Origin: Dichetophora obliterata
Taxonomy: Eukaryota > Arthropoda > Insecta > Diptera > Sciomyzidae
Assembly (NCBI GenBank): GCA_963920525.1
Contig: OY986436.1
Coordinates: forward strand, 90,216,470-90,280,469
Reading direction: 5' to 3'
Length of the DNA: 64,000 nucleotides
In this document: in pieces, positions 33,236 through 45,584 of the stretch
Layout of the letters: each line of letters opens with the position of its first letter
How positions within the stretch are numbered: the stretch's first letter is position 1
Translations under genes and position numbers: made by a program
The notes under the pieces: model-generated
Seen by the model: the letters and a program-made list of their open reading frames with translations, nothing else
The model's database searches: none
What the model was told of the DNA's origin: nothing

Positions 33236-33433
33236 CTCTAAAACCATTTTGTGTATTTTGTTCAAAGAAATCGGGAAGCTTAACAATATTTACTCCAATA
33301 AATTTGGACAATTGTAAAAATATATTAAAGATTCGCGAAAACTATAAAATGTGTATAAATCATGCTAAATTGCCAAATAAAATAAATAATTAAAGTTTGT
33401 TCTAAATGATCTTGTTATTTATTACGTCAATTT

Positions 33434-33636
33434 CTATATGATTTAAATGCAAATTCTAAATGGTTGATAGTTTAAATCATACTTGATTTTAAATACAAAT
33501 TCTAGTTGTTTGATAATTTAAAAACGTTTATTGAGCTTAAGGTCGAACTTAGAACAATTAATTGTTATAACGAATCTTTCCAATCAAGTATGATTTAAAC
33601 TATCAAACGTTTAGAATTTGTATTTAAATCATATAA
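33434..33636. repeat. Palindromic AT-rich repeat family, full copy
   Basis: The left arm (tatatgatttaaatgcaaattc...) and right arm (its reverse complement ending at 33636) pair over about 60 bp. Within each half the word aaattcta(a/g)(a/t)tg is repeated. Half-copies lie near 46487-46618 and 53775-53895. No coding. It is probably a MITE or foldback family. Confidence 0.7.
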
Positions 33637-33955
33637 AAATCAATAAAATAAATAATGTTGGAAAGTATCACTCGCGCTACCTGCGAAACATAGAAAAAAT
33701 ATTCATTGAGAACTATGAAGCAACTTTCTGCCCTTGTAAACGTCCAACAGCTCAGCCCTTTAAATACATAGGCTTGCATAGCAGTTGCACTACTTTTCAG
33801 TTGCACCCCTATGAAATTTTTGTATGTTTTTCGGAAAAAATTTTTGGGGGATTTAGGGGGATTTGAAATCCAATTTTGGGGTAAATGGCACCTGGCAACG
33901 CTGCTAACAGCCCTATTCTGGCAAATTACCAAATTGTTAACCAGTATTTTGAATA
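33637..33955. other. No gene seen
   Basis: Short frames on both strands (82 and 102 codons) overlap here without motifs. The stretch ends at the pogo-like element. Confidence 0.35.
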
Positions 33956-35348
33956 CAGTACAGTCTCGCTAATCCGGCCACATATAGTTTTGATGTATGT
34001 CCGTATTACTGGATGTGTCCGGAATACAGAAAGCCTAAGAATTTCTTAAACAAATTTGAGCACATTTGAATGCATAGTTTAGCCTTATTAATTCAAACGC
34101 CTTGTCTTAGAAATCTTTGTTAAGAAAATGCATTTAAGAACATGAATATTAAAAAATTAACATTGTTTCACAAAAATACATTTACATATTTGCGGATGCT
34201 CGCCTTGCCTGATATTTTTTTCCCTGGAAAAAACTTGCTTCTATCATTTTGCCTTTTCTTTGCAAATTACTCGATCAATGGAATGTTTGTGACACATATT
34301 TTAGAAATTTGTCATTATTTTTCTTTATATCAAAAATTGTACATTTTGATAGTTTGAATTTTTCAGCTGAATATTTTATTGATTTTCAGTTTCAATAAAA
34401 TTTAAAATTTTACACGTCTGAAAGATTTATCGTTTTATATTGCCTTGCTGTCGCTGGAATTCTATAAATCGACTAAAACTTATTGAATTTTAATATTTAC
34501 ACTAAGGGTATTCACTGCACTACTGAAATTTCCGAAATGCTGAAATTTATGAAAACTTCAGTGCAACTGTTGTTGTGTTGGTTTTCTGAAGTTTGCTTAA
34601 AATTAATCGCCTTTTGAGTTGATGAAAAACAATCGTCGGAAATTTGCGAAGAAAAGATGTGTTCAGTAACCATAAGAAAAACTGTTTAATGAGTGTGAGT
34701 CGTTGTGAATATGATAATTTCGATATAAAAAAGAGTATTCTGCCAAATCCCTCCTAAAAGCTGATGCAGTATGCGAGCAAGAACAAAATTATCATTAATT
34801 CTGTTGAAGTCGATCATATAATTTGGTTTTACTACTTTTTTTGGCTTTATTTTTCTATTAAAAGGTAGAAAGCACAAGTTTTATAACATAATTTTTTGTT
34901 TTGGTAATAAGCTCACCAACGAAATGAAACAATAACGATTTTTAGCTTGACAGATGCATGTGAAAAACCGAAACATTACAAACGGTCGCTCACTTCAACT
35001 CGTCGAAAATTTCCGATTTCTGAAATTTCAGCAATGAAGTGAATACCCCTACTATTATCAACGTTTAGACAAAAATTCACGGCGTAAACTTAGTGAACTA
35101 AATAACAATATGGAAGCAAATAAGCCTTGTTCTCACAAAAAGCCCCGTTAACTTAACGAAATGCATTTGAAACGACAACGTTGACTTGATTTACATAGCG
35201 ACAGTCGATGTGTAAACCAAACATGCTCGATTTTGTTTTTAGTCCGAACTAAAGAGAAGTAAAATATCAAGTATGTCCGAAGTGTAGAGATGTCCGTATT
35301 ACTGGGAAGTCCGGAATTGCGAGTGTCCGGATTAGCGAGACTATACTG
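33956..35348. mobile_element. pogo/Tc1-like nonautonomous element
   Basis: The left end cagtacagtctcgctaatcc pairs with cagtatagtctcgctaatcc (reverse complement of the right), then ggccac/ggacac. Copies of tccgtattactgg(a/g)a occur inside each end. TA precedes the left end; the right flank is CA, one change from TA. The TIR is of the pogo/Tigger type. No transposase frame is present. It carries the nested MITE at 34505-35050. Confidence 0.8.
34505..35050. mobile_element. MITE nested in the pogo-like element, 546 bp
   Basis: Left end agggtattcactgcactact pairs with aggggtattcacttcattgc (reverse complement of the right), followed by gaaatttc-type repeats on both sides. ACTA abuts both ends (34501-34504 and 35051-35054). 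No coding capacity is seen. Confidence 0.75.
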
Positions 35349-35539
35349 CATTTTTATGTCGATGAAGCATCTGAAAACAGTTATTTAAGATGAATCGCAG
35401 AAAATTTATGGCTTCATCCTCAGATCGTTGATTTACTTCATGGCTTTCGCGCTTAACCAAGTCATATATGATGAATTTCATTTAAAAATCGAGATAAAAC
35501 TGAAATTTTGAACCCGACCACCTCAGATATCGATGAAAT

Positions 35540-38500
35540 TTTATTCATAGCTAAATTTGATCAATACAAACAAACTCTCATTTTTAGAAATGACTGTTTT
35601 GCGATTTTTTGGGCGTGGCACAGTGGGAAAGTTTTCGAAAAAACGCGAAAATGGTCAAAAAGAGCTGCATTAAAACTACAATAACTCAGAATCAGCTGAA
35701 CCGATTTCCATGATCTTGGTATCATTAAAAAGATATTTTAACAGGCTTTATGACACGTGTTATGACACAAAAAAAAATTACACTGTAAAAAATTTATAAA
35801 AAAAAGAAAATTTTAACTAACGAAAAATCCAAAAAGATCAAGGGTTTTTTTACAGTGTATTACTTTTTTAGAAAGGTTTATCCTTCACCTATACCATATC
35901 AAAAAATAAAAATGGGTTCTTTTTTAGTTTTTTTTATATAATTTTTTAAGTAGTGTTACTTCTAGTAATTGCCCTTATATTTTATATTTACAGGTAAAAT
36001 AAATAAACATTGTCCCAGGAAAATTATGAATATGTTTTAACCCCAAAAAGTTCTAGCTTGCCTTAAAAATTGCTATATAAATGCACCTGATGAACGTACC
36101 GAAATTCATAATTATAAACAGTTTCGAGAAGCCAAGATATCCCATTACAATTTTAACGCGTATATTTTAAAAATTTGAGTGAATATGAATTCAAACAATA
36201 AGTACAGATGCATAAAAATATCTAATAAGTGTTGCGCTTCGCTTCGTAAAATAAGTGAAAACGAGGCTGCAAATATAATTGAATATTTTCCAGCTGTCGC
36301 CAGCATTCATTGTAGCCGTATTTGCGAAACTTGCCGGAATACACTGAGAAAAGCGCGCAGTCGTAATGAATCCAACGTGGAGCAGAATGAAGTCTCAAAT
36401 TATTTACCAACAACGCCCAGCGATGAAATTAGCGAAGAATTGAATGAACTTCCAACATGTACCAGCCGTAATGCAAACATCGAAAGTAACGAACTCATTG
36501 AAAATATAAATGATCATATTATTCCTCATCTACCAAACCAAATGTCGCCTCTTAAGAGGAAATATATCAAACGAGATGCATACAGAAATAGAAAATCACT
36601 GCAAATTTTGGAAAATATAGCAGATTCACTTGGAGCTGATCCATTGTCTGATTTGTCAGCGCAACTTGAAAACGTCAAAGCCATTTACGAAGAAATTTTG
36701 CAAAACATCAAGTATCAAATAGAGAACAGCTCAAATCTTTTGGAAAAGCAAAAACTTTTATCTCTCTTACCAATCAATATGAGTCACGCAGAAATTAAAG
36801 ATCGTTTTGGGGATGATATATCTCACGATTGTATCAAAAAAGTAAAGATATCCAAAGGAATAAAACGAAGTTTGCAGATATCAATCTTTTAAAAATGAGC
36901 ACACGTGGTTTACCAACCGAAACTCTAAGCACAGTCAAGTTATTTTATGAAGAGGATGAAATTAGCCGAATGATGCCAGGATCGCAAGATTCAATTACTG
37001 TTAAACAAGGAAACTTACGTGAAAAAGTTCAAAAAAGACTGATGTTATCTTCACTACGCGAATCTTACTACGAATTTAAAAAAAACATCCCTTGGCCAAG
37101 GTGGGTTTTACAAAATTTACAATGTTAAGGCCAAAAAATTGTATGAAACTTGGAGTTGGAAACCAGCAAAATATCTGTGTATGCACATTGCATCAGAATA
37201 TGAAATTGATGTTTGAAAAAAGTGGCTTAAAATCAATTTGTATTGAAAGAGAATGCACATTGACCGACTACAAAGATGTTCTTAAATTCGTTGTTTGTAA
37301 TGGTGACATAGAAAAAAAACGAGTGTTGCGTTTCAATGTGTGGTCACTGCTTCAAAAATTTAAATAATCTAAAAACGCATATGCTAAAACATTTTGAAAA
37401 TAACCAAACTGAAGAAATAATATTCAAAAAGTGGAATACAACGATTAGATGTGTTCTGGAAATGTTAACCACCAACCCAGAATCATTTGTCAGCGATTTT
37501 ACTAAACACAATCAAGTTCTGATTCCGCATCATTTCATAGCAAAGCGACAATCTGAATTTATCAGCAATAAAAGAGCGGCGCTGTTATCAGGAGAAATGT
37601 TAATTCAAATGGACTTTGCTGAAAATTATGCATTTCTTGTACAAGATGCCGTGCAAGGATACCATTGGAATAATGATCAGGCTACAATACATCCGTTCGT
37701 TATTTATTACAAAGGTAATTATTTTAATATTTTGGTATTAGTAAACACATCCATCCACATTCATCAAAATATTTAATATTTTTTATTTATTTGTTTTTTT
37801 CCTTTGTTTATTTTCAGATAACGATAAATTAACTCATAAAAGCTTCGCCATAATATCTGATTGCAATACCCATGATAGTATAGCAGTTCATCTATATATT
37901 TCAAAAATGATACAGTTCGTGAAGGCCAATATAACCAACAATATTAATAAAATCATTTACGTATCAGATGGTGCAGGAGCACAATATAAAAATAAATATA
38001 ACTTCATTAATTTATGCCATCACAAATCTGATTTTGGTATTGACGCTGAATGGCACTTTTATGCTACCAGTCACGGAAAATCTGCATGTGATGGAATCGG
38101 AGGAACATTGAAGAGAGGTACTTGAAATTATAGTATTGCAAATAAAAATGAAATCCAGACAACGAGGCAACTCTATCACTGGGCATCAGAAACATATAAG
38201 ACCACCATACAAGTTGCTTACGCAGATGCTGACGAATACAACAACGTTAAAGAAAAGCTATTTTCAAGATATAAAGAAGCTCAAACTATAACAGGAACTC
38301 AAGGCTTTCATTCATTCATTCCGATAAATGAAACTTTTGTACATGTGCGCAGATATTCTGACTGTGCCAAATTTGAGCAGCGCAAAATTTCTTACAAATA
38401 ATTAACTTAAAAAAAATGTAAATAAAATAAAACACAAATTAATAAAAACATGGCAAATAATATAAACAATTGTTGATGGTTTTTTATTTGTACACATTTA

Positions 38501-39018
38501 AAAAATGTTATAATTGTTGAACTATTTTGTAAATGTGTAAGAATGTGACCTGATATTTTCGCTGTTATTCGAATTATTTCGAAAACTTTCGGTACGTATT
38601 ACTAGAAGTGACACTACTTAAAAAATTGGGGTTAAAACGTATTCATAATTTTCCTAGGACTATGTTTATTTCTTTTACCTGTAAATATAAAATATAAGGG
38701 CAATTACTAGAAGTGACACTACTTAAAAAATTATATAAAAAAAACTAAAAAAGAAAATGGTATAGGTGAAGGATAAACCTTTCTAAAAAAGTAGTACACT
38801 GTAAAAAAACCCTTGATCTTTTTGGATTTTTCGTTAGTTAAAATTTATAAATTTTTTACAGTGAACTTTTTTTTGTGTCATAAAACGTGTCATAAAGCCT
38901 GACCATTTTCGCGTTTTTTCGAAAACTTTCCCACTGTGCCACGCCCAAAAAATCGCAAAACAGTCATTTCTAAAAATGAGAGTTTGTTTGTATTAATCAA
39001 ATTTAGCTATGAACAAAA
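35540..39018 (+). mobile_element. Long-TIR DNA transposon A, about 3.5 kb
   Basis: Very long inverted repeats: the left about 35540-36045 and the right about 38625-39018 mirror each other (for example ttcatagctaaatttgat, aatcgcaaaacagtcatttc, acttctagtaattgccctta). The right arm lacks about 90 bp present on the left, flanked by ggtca, consistent with a short microhomology deletion. It contains one transposase gene (36179-38401). The superfamily is uncertain; a Sola- or Kolobok-type element is possible. Confidence 0.8.
36179..38401 (+). pseudogene. Transposase of long-TIR element A, near full length
   Basis: The gene starts MNMNSNNKYRCIKIS at 36179. The N-terminal 240 residues include Cys pairs (CCASLR..., CSRICETC) and a KRKYIKRDAY basic tract. 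A one-base slip near 36860 is needed to continue as DINLLKMSTRGLPTETLS, and further slips near 37100 and 37345. The core has ICVCTLHQNMKLMF, MCGHCF, MLIQMDFAENYAFL (candidate Asp), FAIISDCNTHDS after a GT-AG intron (37715-37817), IIYVSDGAGAQYKNKYNF (candidate Asp) and WHFYATSHGKSACDGIGG. One TGA lies at 38123-38125; the same frame then runs to TAA at 38399-38401. I know this motif set as a recurrent insect mobile-element protein, but I cannot name the superfamily securely. Confidence 0.7.
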
Positions 39019-40918
39019 TATTCTTACATAAAATCTATACGCATTTATATTTAATTCCATAAAATCAATAAAAATAGGTTTTGCACATATAAATATTTTC
39101 TATAAACTTTTTTAATACATTATAATTTTTTTAATAACAACAAGTTTTTTAAGTAAGATATATCTTATTTAACACTAGCAAATACCCGCTGCTCCGCCTG
39201 CGATAAAAATATTAAATACCATGTACAAACTTTTAATCTTAAAATGAAAATATTTAGTGTTATTAAAACAAATTCAAAATATAAAAATTATTGTGTTTGT
39301 TTTGTTTAATTATGAAAAAATGGTATATATATTAAGAAATTACTTTATTTAATTTGAATAACTTATTTAAGCGGTAATTGTTGTGATGACATAAATTTTC
39401 CTGGCTTGCTTTTTTTTTACTTTTGAAAAAGTCCTGCATAACAGCGTTAGAATAAAATTTGGGTAAAAAATTTTTAAAATTTGTAATCAAAAATGTAATT
39501 TTTTACATATATTCTGAAAATAAATATATTCTTCTTAAAATGTTGCAGTTAATCAGCCTTCTTCAGTTATTAAGTGTTGTTATTGGGCTTCGGCCAAACA
39601 ACAATTCTTCTTAAATTTAAAAAAAAACCGTTATAATGACATCACACTTTTGGCAATATCTCAAAAACTATAGACTTTCTCAATTTACCTGCAAAAATTG
39701 TTCTATTTTGACACAAACAGTTTCTATCATTAAAAATCATGGGCCACCTACCCCCCCCCCTATGATTTTTTGATGAAAACTAATTTGCTTAAAATGTTGT
39801 TATATTTTTTGCAATGTGCTACAGCTTCAAAACTAATTTATCTGAAAAACATTTTCAAACATAGCATAAAAAAAATTCTGTGAAAATTATTTCAAATATT
39901 TCAAAATATTCCAAAGTTATATACATAAATCTATGTTTTAATTTATTTCCTTATCTATATATTCATAGTTAACGTTATAGTTATAGTATAATTTCTCCTG
40001 ACCCAATTCAATGAATTTTTTATGATCGTTTTGTGAATTTGTAAAAGTGTAAATTGACCTTCGAATAAAACACATGCTAGACGTTTCCGTTTGAAATATC
40101 AATGCATGACGATCAGAATTTTCTGATATATACAGCATTCTTATTGATGTATAGTATTGCCTGGCAGACGTCCTGCCGCAGTCCACCTTACTGCTATATA
40201 CGAATTTTCATGCTGTTCGGGAAAAAAATTTATATATTCGCCATTTTTAGTACAGTTGTCGAAAGTACCCGTATGAACTAAATTATCAAATTTTAGTCTA
40301 AAACAACCAAAACCGTTCGAAGTATAACATTTTTGATTTATTCTGGGCGGTAATGGGGGTGTGGCAAAATTTTTTCACGTAAACCGTCTCATACTCGAAA
40401 CAATAGAATGCCAGAATTTCAGCTCAATTGAGCTTAAACTTAGTGCGCTTTGCTTTACTCCAAGCTTATCCTCCGAAAAGTGGACTTAATTAAAGTGGGT
40501 CATGCCCATTTTTAGTAAAGTTAGCGAAAGTAACCATACAACGTAGATTACCAAATTCTAGTCTCATACGACCAAAATCGTCTGAAATGTAGCATTTTTT
40601 GCAAAAAGTGGGCATGGAAAGTAGACATGGCAAATCTAACATAGCATATTACGAATAAGTTGGAATAACAAATCGTTTGATAATTATATCGTGTTAATCA
40701 GTTCAGTGGTCCTTGCGTGATTGTCAAACGTCCGTGCAGTGTCACAACGCTTTTATATATTCGTATAGATAGACAAACACAATCTCAAGTGGGGAAAAGC
40801 TGGCTGGCAAAACTGCAAAACATAATTAATGCTGATAACAAAATTCTGGCAACTCCCCTCAAAACATTAACAAAGAAAATTAATTAACACTGTATGAAAG
40901 CAAGAATCTCCCTGAAAG
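39019..40918. other. AT-rich region, possible unclassified element
   Basis: At 39172 actagcaaatacccgctgct and at about 40745 acgcttttatatattcgtat resemble the two ends of a common insect repeat, bracketing about 1.6 kb of noncoding sequence with recurring cgaaagta(c/a)cc and gggcatg words (40257, 40509, 40610). No TIR or duplication could be proved, and no gene is supported. Confidence 0.3.
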
Positions 40919-40921
40919 TAA

Positions 40922-41073
40922 AGCTGGATTCACTGATCACCTTCAGCATGTTTTGAAAGTTTTTTTCATATGAAGATTTCGCTTAGAGAGAAAAATTTCT
41001 GCACGCTCTCAACTTGATTAATATTATTTTAAATCACACAAAAACATGCTGAAGGTTATCAGTGAATTCAGCT
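40922..41073. mobile_element. Short MITE with TAA duplication, 152 bp
   Basis: TIRs of about 33 bp: agctggattcactgatcacc (left) pairs with agctgaattcactgataacc (reverse complement of the right), followed by ttcagcatgttttg. TAA lies on both sides (40919-40921 and 41074-41076), suggesting a PIF/Harbinger-type MITE. Confidence 0.85.
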
Positions 41074-41095
41074 TAACTACACAACATCAAGTTAT

Positions 41096-41257
41096 ATTTA
41101 TAAGGTTGTGGCACTTGAGAGAAATGCACTCTTTTTCCGCCTTTGCTCGAACTGTCACTGTGCTTTTCTTTGTTCTAAGCATTAATTTTCTTAATTTCTT
41201 TTTAATTATTCTGATAGTTCGACCGAGCTCGCTCTGAAGTGCCACAACCTTATAAAT
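41096..41257. mobile_element. Short inverted-repeat element, about 160 bp
   Basis: The left arm tttataaggttgtggcactt and the right arm (reverse complement) aagtgccacaaccttataaa pair over 20 bp and more weakly beyond. It is noncoding; both short ORFs across it are shadows of the palindrome. Confidence 0.7.
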
Positions 41258-41559
41258 GAGCCTTGCACAACATGGCTGTCGTGATATATTGAGAGAAGCT
41301 CTCTCGACAAAGAGAGAAAAGCTTTGTTTGCTGTTATATTGTGCTGATGGTTGAATATAGGCATCAAATAAATTGCGTGATTTTGCAATAATTAAACAAT
41401 ACATTTTTTGAAAACCTTGGTAAGCTATAACAATCTATATTATCATAGAAATCAAATAAAAAAAGAATTATCAAAATCGGTTCAGCGGTTACTTATTCTG
41501 CTTATTCTGGATGAAATTTCGTGAGTCTCCTTTTATGACGTAATATTCAACTTTTTGAC
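41258..41559. other. No gene seen
   Basis: A local hairpin (gagagaagctctctc near 41291) and the line atcggttcagcggtt near 41476 are the only notable features. Confidence 0.35.
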
Positions 41560-44500
41560 TCCAAACAAAAAATCACTTATCCCAGCCGAAAGTACTCGAT
41601 AAGAGGAGAAAAGTAATTTCTGGATTTTGCTAGATTGGTTGCCGTTCGTTTTTATGAGCCTCTATAGTTTTTTCGCCAAATGAATTTTTTTTTGCAGTCT
41701 TGAGCAAAGTTGTAGCTCTTGACTCGGCCAACAAAAATGCTGAATATATTAAGTCGGAAAAATTTCATCTTCATGCTCAAAACCCCAAAAATGTCGAAAA
41801 AATTACCACTTTTTTCACCGATTTTTTCTGTTTTTCCACTACAGCTCTTGAACTATTGAAAATTTTACCAAATAATCAAGGGGAGAAATGTAGCCTATAA
41901 AATTATGAACAACTTTCTAGTACATACCAACTTAATATGACCACACCTTGACAAACATTTTTGCGTTTTTTTTTATTTTCGTTTTTTATATACGAAACAA
42001 CAAAATAAATGCGTATTTGTCAAAATCGTTTTTGTTGTTTTTTTTTATGAAAGAACAAAGTAAATTTATATAAGTTAACCCACATAACTCCATGACACGA
42101 CTTGACATCACTATTGTGTAAGATCAACCCTGGTTGACCTCATTTACAGCAGTGGTGACAATCAGCTGTGACGCGCGAAGTTGGTTGTGGTTTTACACTT
42201 GAAATCAACAGATGCAATGGTAAATTTTTGTCATTCTACTTTTTTTAATATAAGTGATTGAAGTGAGTGATTGAAAATGGAAAGATGCTTGAAATTAGAT
42301 AGTTTCTGTTACGTTTGTGGTAAACTAGAGCCAAAACATGGAAAACAAGAACGAAAAAAATTTATTTTCTAATAATTTTAAACTCGCATATAAACTTTAT
42401 TTCGGTGAAGAGGATAAAGTGGCGATGAACATACGCCAAATACGGTGTGTTCATTATGTTATGGCAATCTCTTGGGGTGGTTGCATCAAATAAATTTATG
42501 TTTACGGTATGTCAAGCCAATGCTGTGGGTAAAAAATACGTCCGGGGTACATGATCCAGACAAGTGCTACGCTTGCGTAGATTTTACCAAAGAAATTAAT
42601 AGAAAAAAACGCAGAGCAAAAGTATATAATGCCACTGACTCCGCTGAATTACCAATACCGATGCCCGATGATGCCGAAGTACCACAACCACCGAGTCCGA
42701 GTATGCTATCAATGATGACATCAGAAAGGGGAAACACCAACTATGGTGACTTCGATCCGGATTTTTTCCCTGAAATCGCAGATGATGCATCAAAGCCACT
42801 AGCACAAGAAGAAATCGAGTTGCTCGTGGCCAAATTTCGTTTTTCGCAGCGTGATGCCGAATTTTTCACTACATTTATGAAGCGCAGAAATCTGACACAG
42901 AAAAACGTTATCGCCAGCGGTTACCGTAAACGCCAAGCTGAGTTCCAAAAACTTTACAACGTTAATGATTTGAATACGTTCACATATTGCAACGACATAA
43001 AAGCCTTAGTGAACAAAATGGGTATGGAATATAATGCTGCCGACTGGAGATTATTTATAGATAGCTCCACGTCAAGTTTGAAGGCTGTATTATTACATGT
43101 TACAAATAAAATGCCATCCATCCCGTTGACATTCGGAACGAATATGAAGGAATGTTATGAAGTCATGGCAGATATATTGGACAAAATCAAATATACGCAG
43201 CATAACTGGAAAATTTGCTGCGACTTAAAAGCAGTAAATATTTTTCAATGTGTCATTGAAAAAGTCGGCTTCCCTAAATTCTTCTGCTTCTACTGCACAT
43301 GGGATTCGCGGTATAAACATGACCACTATAAGGCCACACATTGGGTGAAAAGAGATCTGAAGAATCAAAAGCATTTGAATTTGTTCAACAAACCGTTAAT
43401 TGAGAATATTGATAATATTTTGCTACCACCACTACATATAAAATTGGGCATCGTGAAAAAGTTTATCGAAGTGGCCGTCAAAGGTAACGATCAGATTTTC
43501 GATTGTTTGTAAGGAATATTTCCGAAACTAAGCAATGATAAAATTACTGCAGGTATTGTATTTAATTTTTTAGCATTAATGTTGATTCACTTCGCTATAT
43601 TCGCACTGTTTTTTATGTATGTTACTTGTTGCTTTTTCTCATTTTTTATACAGGTGTGTTAAATGGACCAGACATCCGCAAACTCATTAAAAGTGAAGCT
43701 TTCACGCAAGTATTGTCTGCCAAAAAACTTGAGGCTTGGATTGCAATAAAAGCAGTTATTCAATATGTTTTGGGTAAAAACCGCGTGGACAATGAGAAAG
43801 CAACGCAATTGGTGAAGAATATGATCACTGCCTTTGATTCCATTCATGAATCGATGACATTAAAACTCCATTTTATGCACCATCATCTGAACGTGTTCCT
43901 GAAACAACTGCCCACAGAATCAGACGAGCAGGGTGAACGATTCCACCAGGTAACCATGCCGATGGAAAGACGTTTCAAAGGTAAGAAAATCGACGCAATG
44001 ATTGCTGAAGTATGCTGGTGGTCTCAAAAGATATCACAATTCGAGCACGAGTTGACGGAGGATGATAAAGAAGGACATACAGAAGAAGATATACCGTTAT
44101 TCACTCCACAAACTGGAAATGACGCAGAAGATATCGCCGTGGCTATTTTAAACTCAGAATTAGACGACGAATCAAGCGAACCAGCTGCAAAGAAATCTCG
44201 GCCTTCCACTTCTGGAACGTCAACTGTCAAATCATCAACTTCGCGCCAGACAGCCCAAATGGACATCGACGATACTGATTAAAAAAAAAAAAAATACAAA
44301 TTAATACCCGTTTGATGCCTTTTTTTATACTTTTTTTCATAATCTTTCATATACATATTTTCATGTTTTTCACTTTAATCAGAAAATTCAATACTAAATT
44401 GCAAAAAAAAAATAATACATGTGCCTTTTTTAAACTTTTGCTCAATAAATATAATAAAATAAAAAAAAAATGAAAATTAATCACATTTGTATGGCCAAAT

Positions 44501-44897
44501 CCGTATCAAGGAGTGGTCGTATGAAGTTAGTATATACTAAAAAGCTGTAGTGGAAAAACAGAAAAAATAGGTGAAAAAAGTGGTAGTTTTTTCGACATTT
44601 TTGGGGTTTTGAGCATGAAGATGAAATTTTTCCGACTTAATATATTCAACATTTTTGTTGGCCGAGTCAAGAGCTACAACTTTGCTGAAGACTGCAAAAA
44701 AAAATTCACAGCATTTTTCAAACTATGGCCATGCGAAAAATAGAAGAAAATTGCAAAAAAGTGCTCAAAATCGAATTTGGCGAAAAAACTATAGAGGCTC
44801 ATAAAAAACGAACGGCAACCAATCTAGCAAAATCCAGAAATTACTTTTCTCCTCTCATCGAGTACTTTCGGTTGGGATAAGTGATTTTTTGTTTGGA
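41560..44897 (+). mobile_element. Long-TIR DNA transposon B, about 3.3 kb
   Basis: The ends start ccaaacaaaaaatcacttat and are mirrored by the right end at 44896. Inverted similarity extends about 370-400 bp on each side (for example agtactcgataagaggagaa against the reverse of the right arm, and tgttggccgagtcaagagct mirrored on the left). It contains one transposase gene (42277-44282). The flanks gact and gaatt do not give a clear duplication. Confidence 0.8.
42277..44282 (+). pseudogene. Transposase of long-TIR element B, two or three exons
   Basis: An N-terminal segment from ATG 42277 reads MERCLKLDSFCYVCGKLEPK, with a Cys-x2-Cys pair. After a frame break near 42360 it continues with KLYFGEE and then VCSLCYGNL in the long frame (to 43512). 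This frame has DPDKCYACVDF, a Pro-rich ELPIPMPDDAEVPQP linker and the core with ADWRLFIDSSTSSLKAV (candidate catalytic Asp), WKICCDLKAVNIF (Asp), FPKFFCFYCTWDSRYKHDHY and LLPPLHIKLGIVKKF. A stop at 43512 is followed by a short piece and a GT-AG-like intron (about 43551-43653). The last exon has MSLKLHFMHHHL-type text (here MTLKLHFMHHHLNVF) and DEQGERFHQ (Glu). It ends at 44282. This is a recurrent arthropod transposase type; the name is not certain. One frameshift and one stop make it inactive. Confidence 0.7.
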
Positions 44898-45146
44898 ATT
44901 TTTGTGTTGTACTGTATAATAGTATAGATATTATCGTGACAAAAAGGAGAAACAGGACAAGCTCAATTACCGATATTTCATTGTTATAAAACTGCATTAG
45001 GTAGAATAGGATGAAGTTAAATTGATTTAATTAATTAAATGTAATATAATTTTCCGTTTAAAGACTTCCAGCGAATCATAAAAATTAATCATGTTGAAGT
45101 TATTATTGAAATCACTGCACATTCATCGTAATGGTTAATGAAGAGC
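44898..45146. other. Flank of element B / LINE 3' region
   Basis: No gene. An AT-rich stretch that may contain the 3' untranslated end of the minus-strand LINE fragment. Confidence 0.35.
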
Positions 45147-45584
45147 TTAATTAGAATTCAACTGACTCAACATGAAAAACAGAAAATGTCTAGTTCCTCT
45201 CCTTGGGATGTTAAAATTTAGAGCTGAGATGAGATATTTCGAATTAATCCCGCCACGAAGTAATTTATACAGAAATATGACATTAAACATCACTCTTCTG
45301 CTTTTTAGGAAAGGTAGTAAAATAATCTTAAGGCGTATATCATACGATGGAAGCATAATATTGGGATTCCAACGACTATGACGTAAAGCAAAAAGTAAAA
45401 ACTGTTTTTGAACGGATTCTATGGCGTCGATGTAGACATTATATTGTGGGTTCCATATAACTGATGCATGTTCAAGAATTGGCCTTACGAGAGAGGTATA
45501 TAATAATTTAGTAGTAAAGGGATCACTGAATTCTTTAGCCCATCTTGTAATGAAACCAAGTACTCCTCTTGCCTTATTTATCAC
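45147..45584 (-). pseudogene. LINE reverse transcriptase, C-terminal fragment
   Basis: The minus-strand frame of 145 codons reads KARGVLGFITRWAKEFSDPF, LLYTSLVRPILEHASVIWNP and ESVQKQFLLFALRHSRWNPN. This is the conserved block that follows the reverse-transcriptase palm and thumb in jockey/CR1-like non-LTR retrotransposons (L-Y-x-S-L-V-R-P-x-L-E-Y-x-S-x-V-W). No endonuclease or YADD region is present, so it is a 5'-truncated or rearranged copy. No poly-A tail or duplication could be fixed. Confidence 0.8.

Noticed and set aside
34142..34357. 71-codon frame in the pogo-like element
   Set aside because: No helix-turn-helix or DDE motif; AT-rich hydrophobic composition expected by chance.
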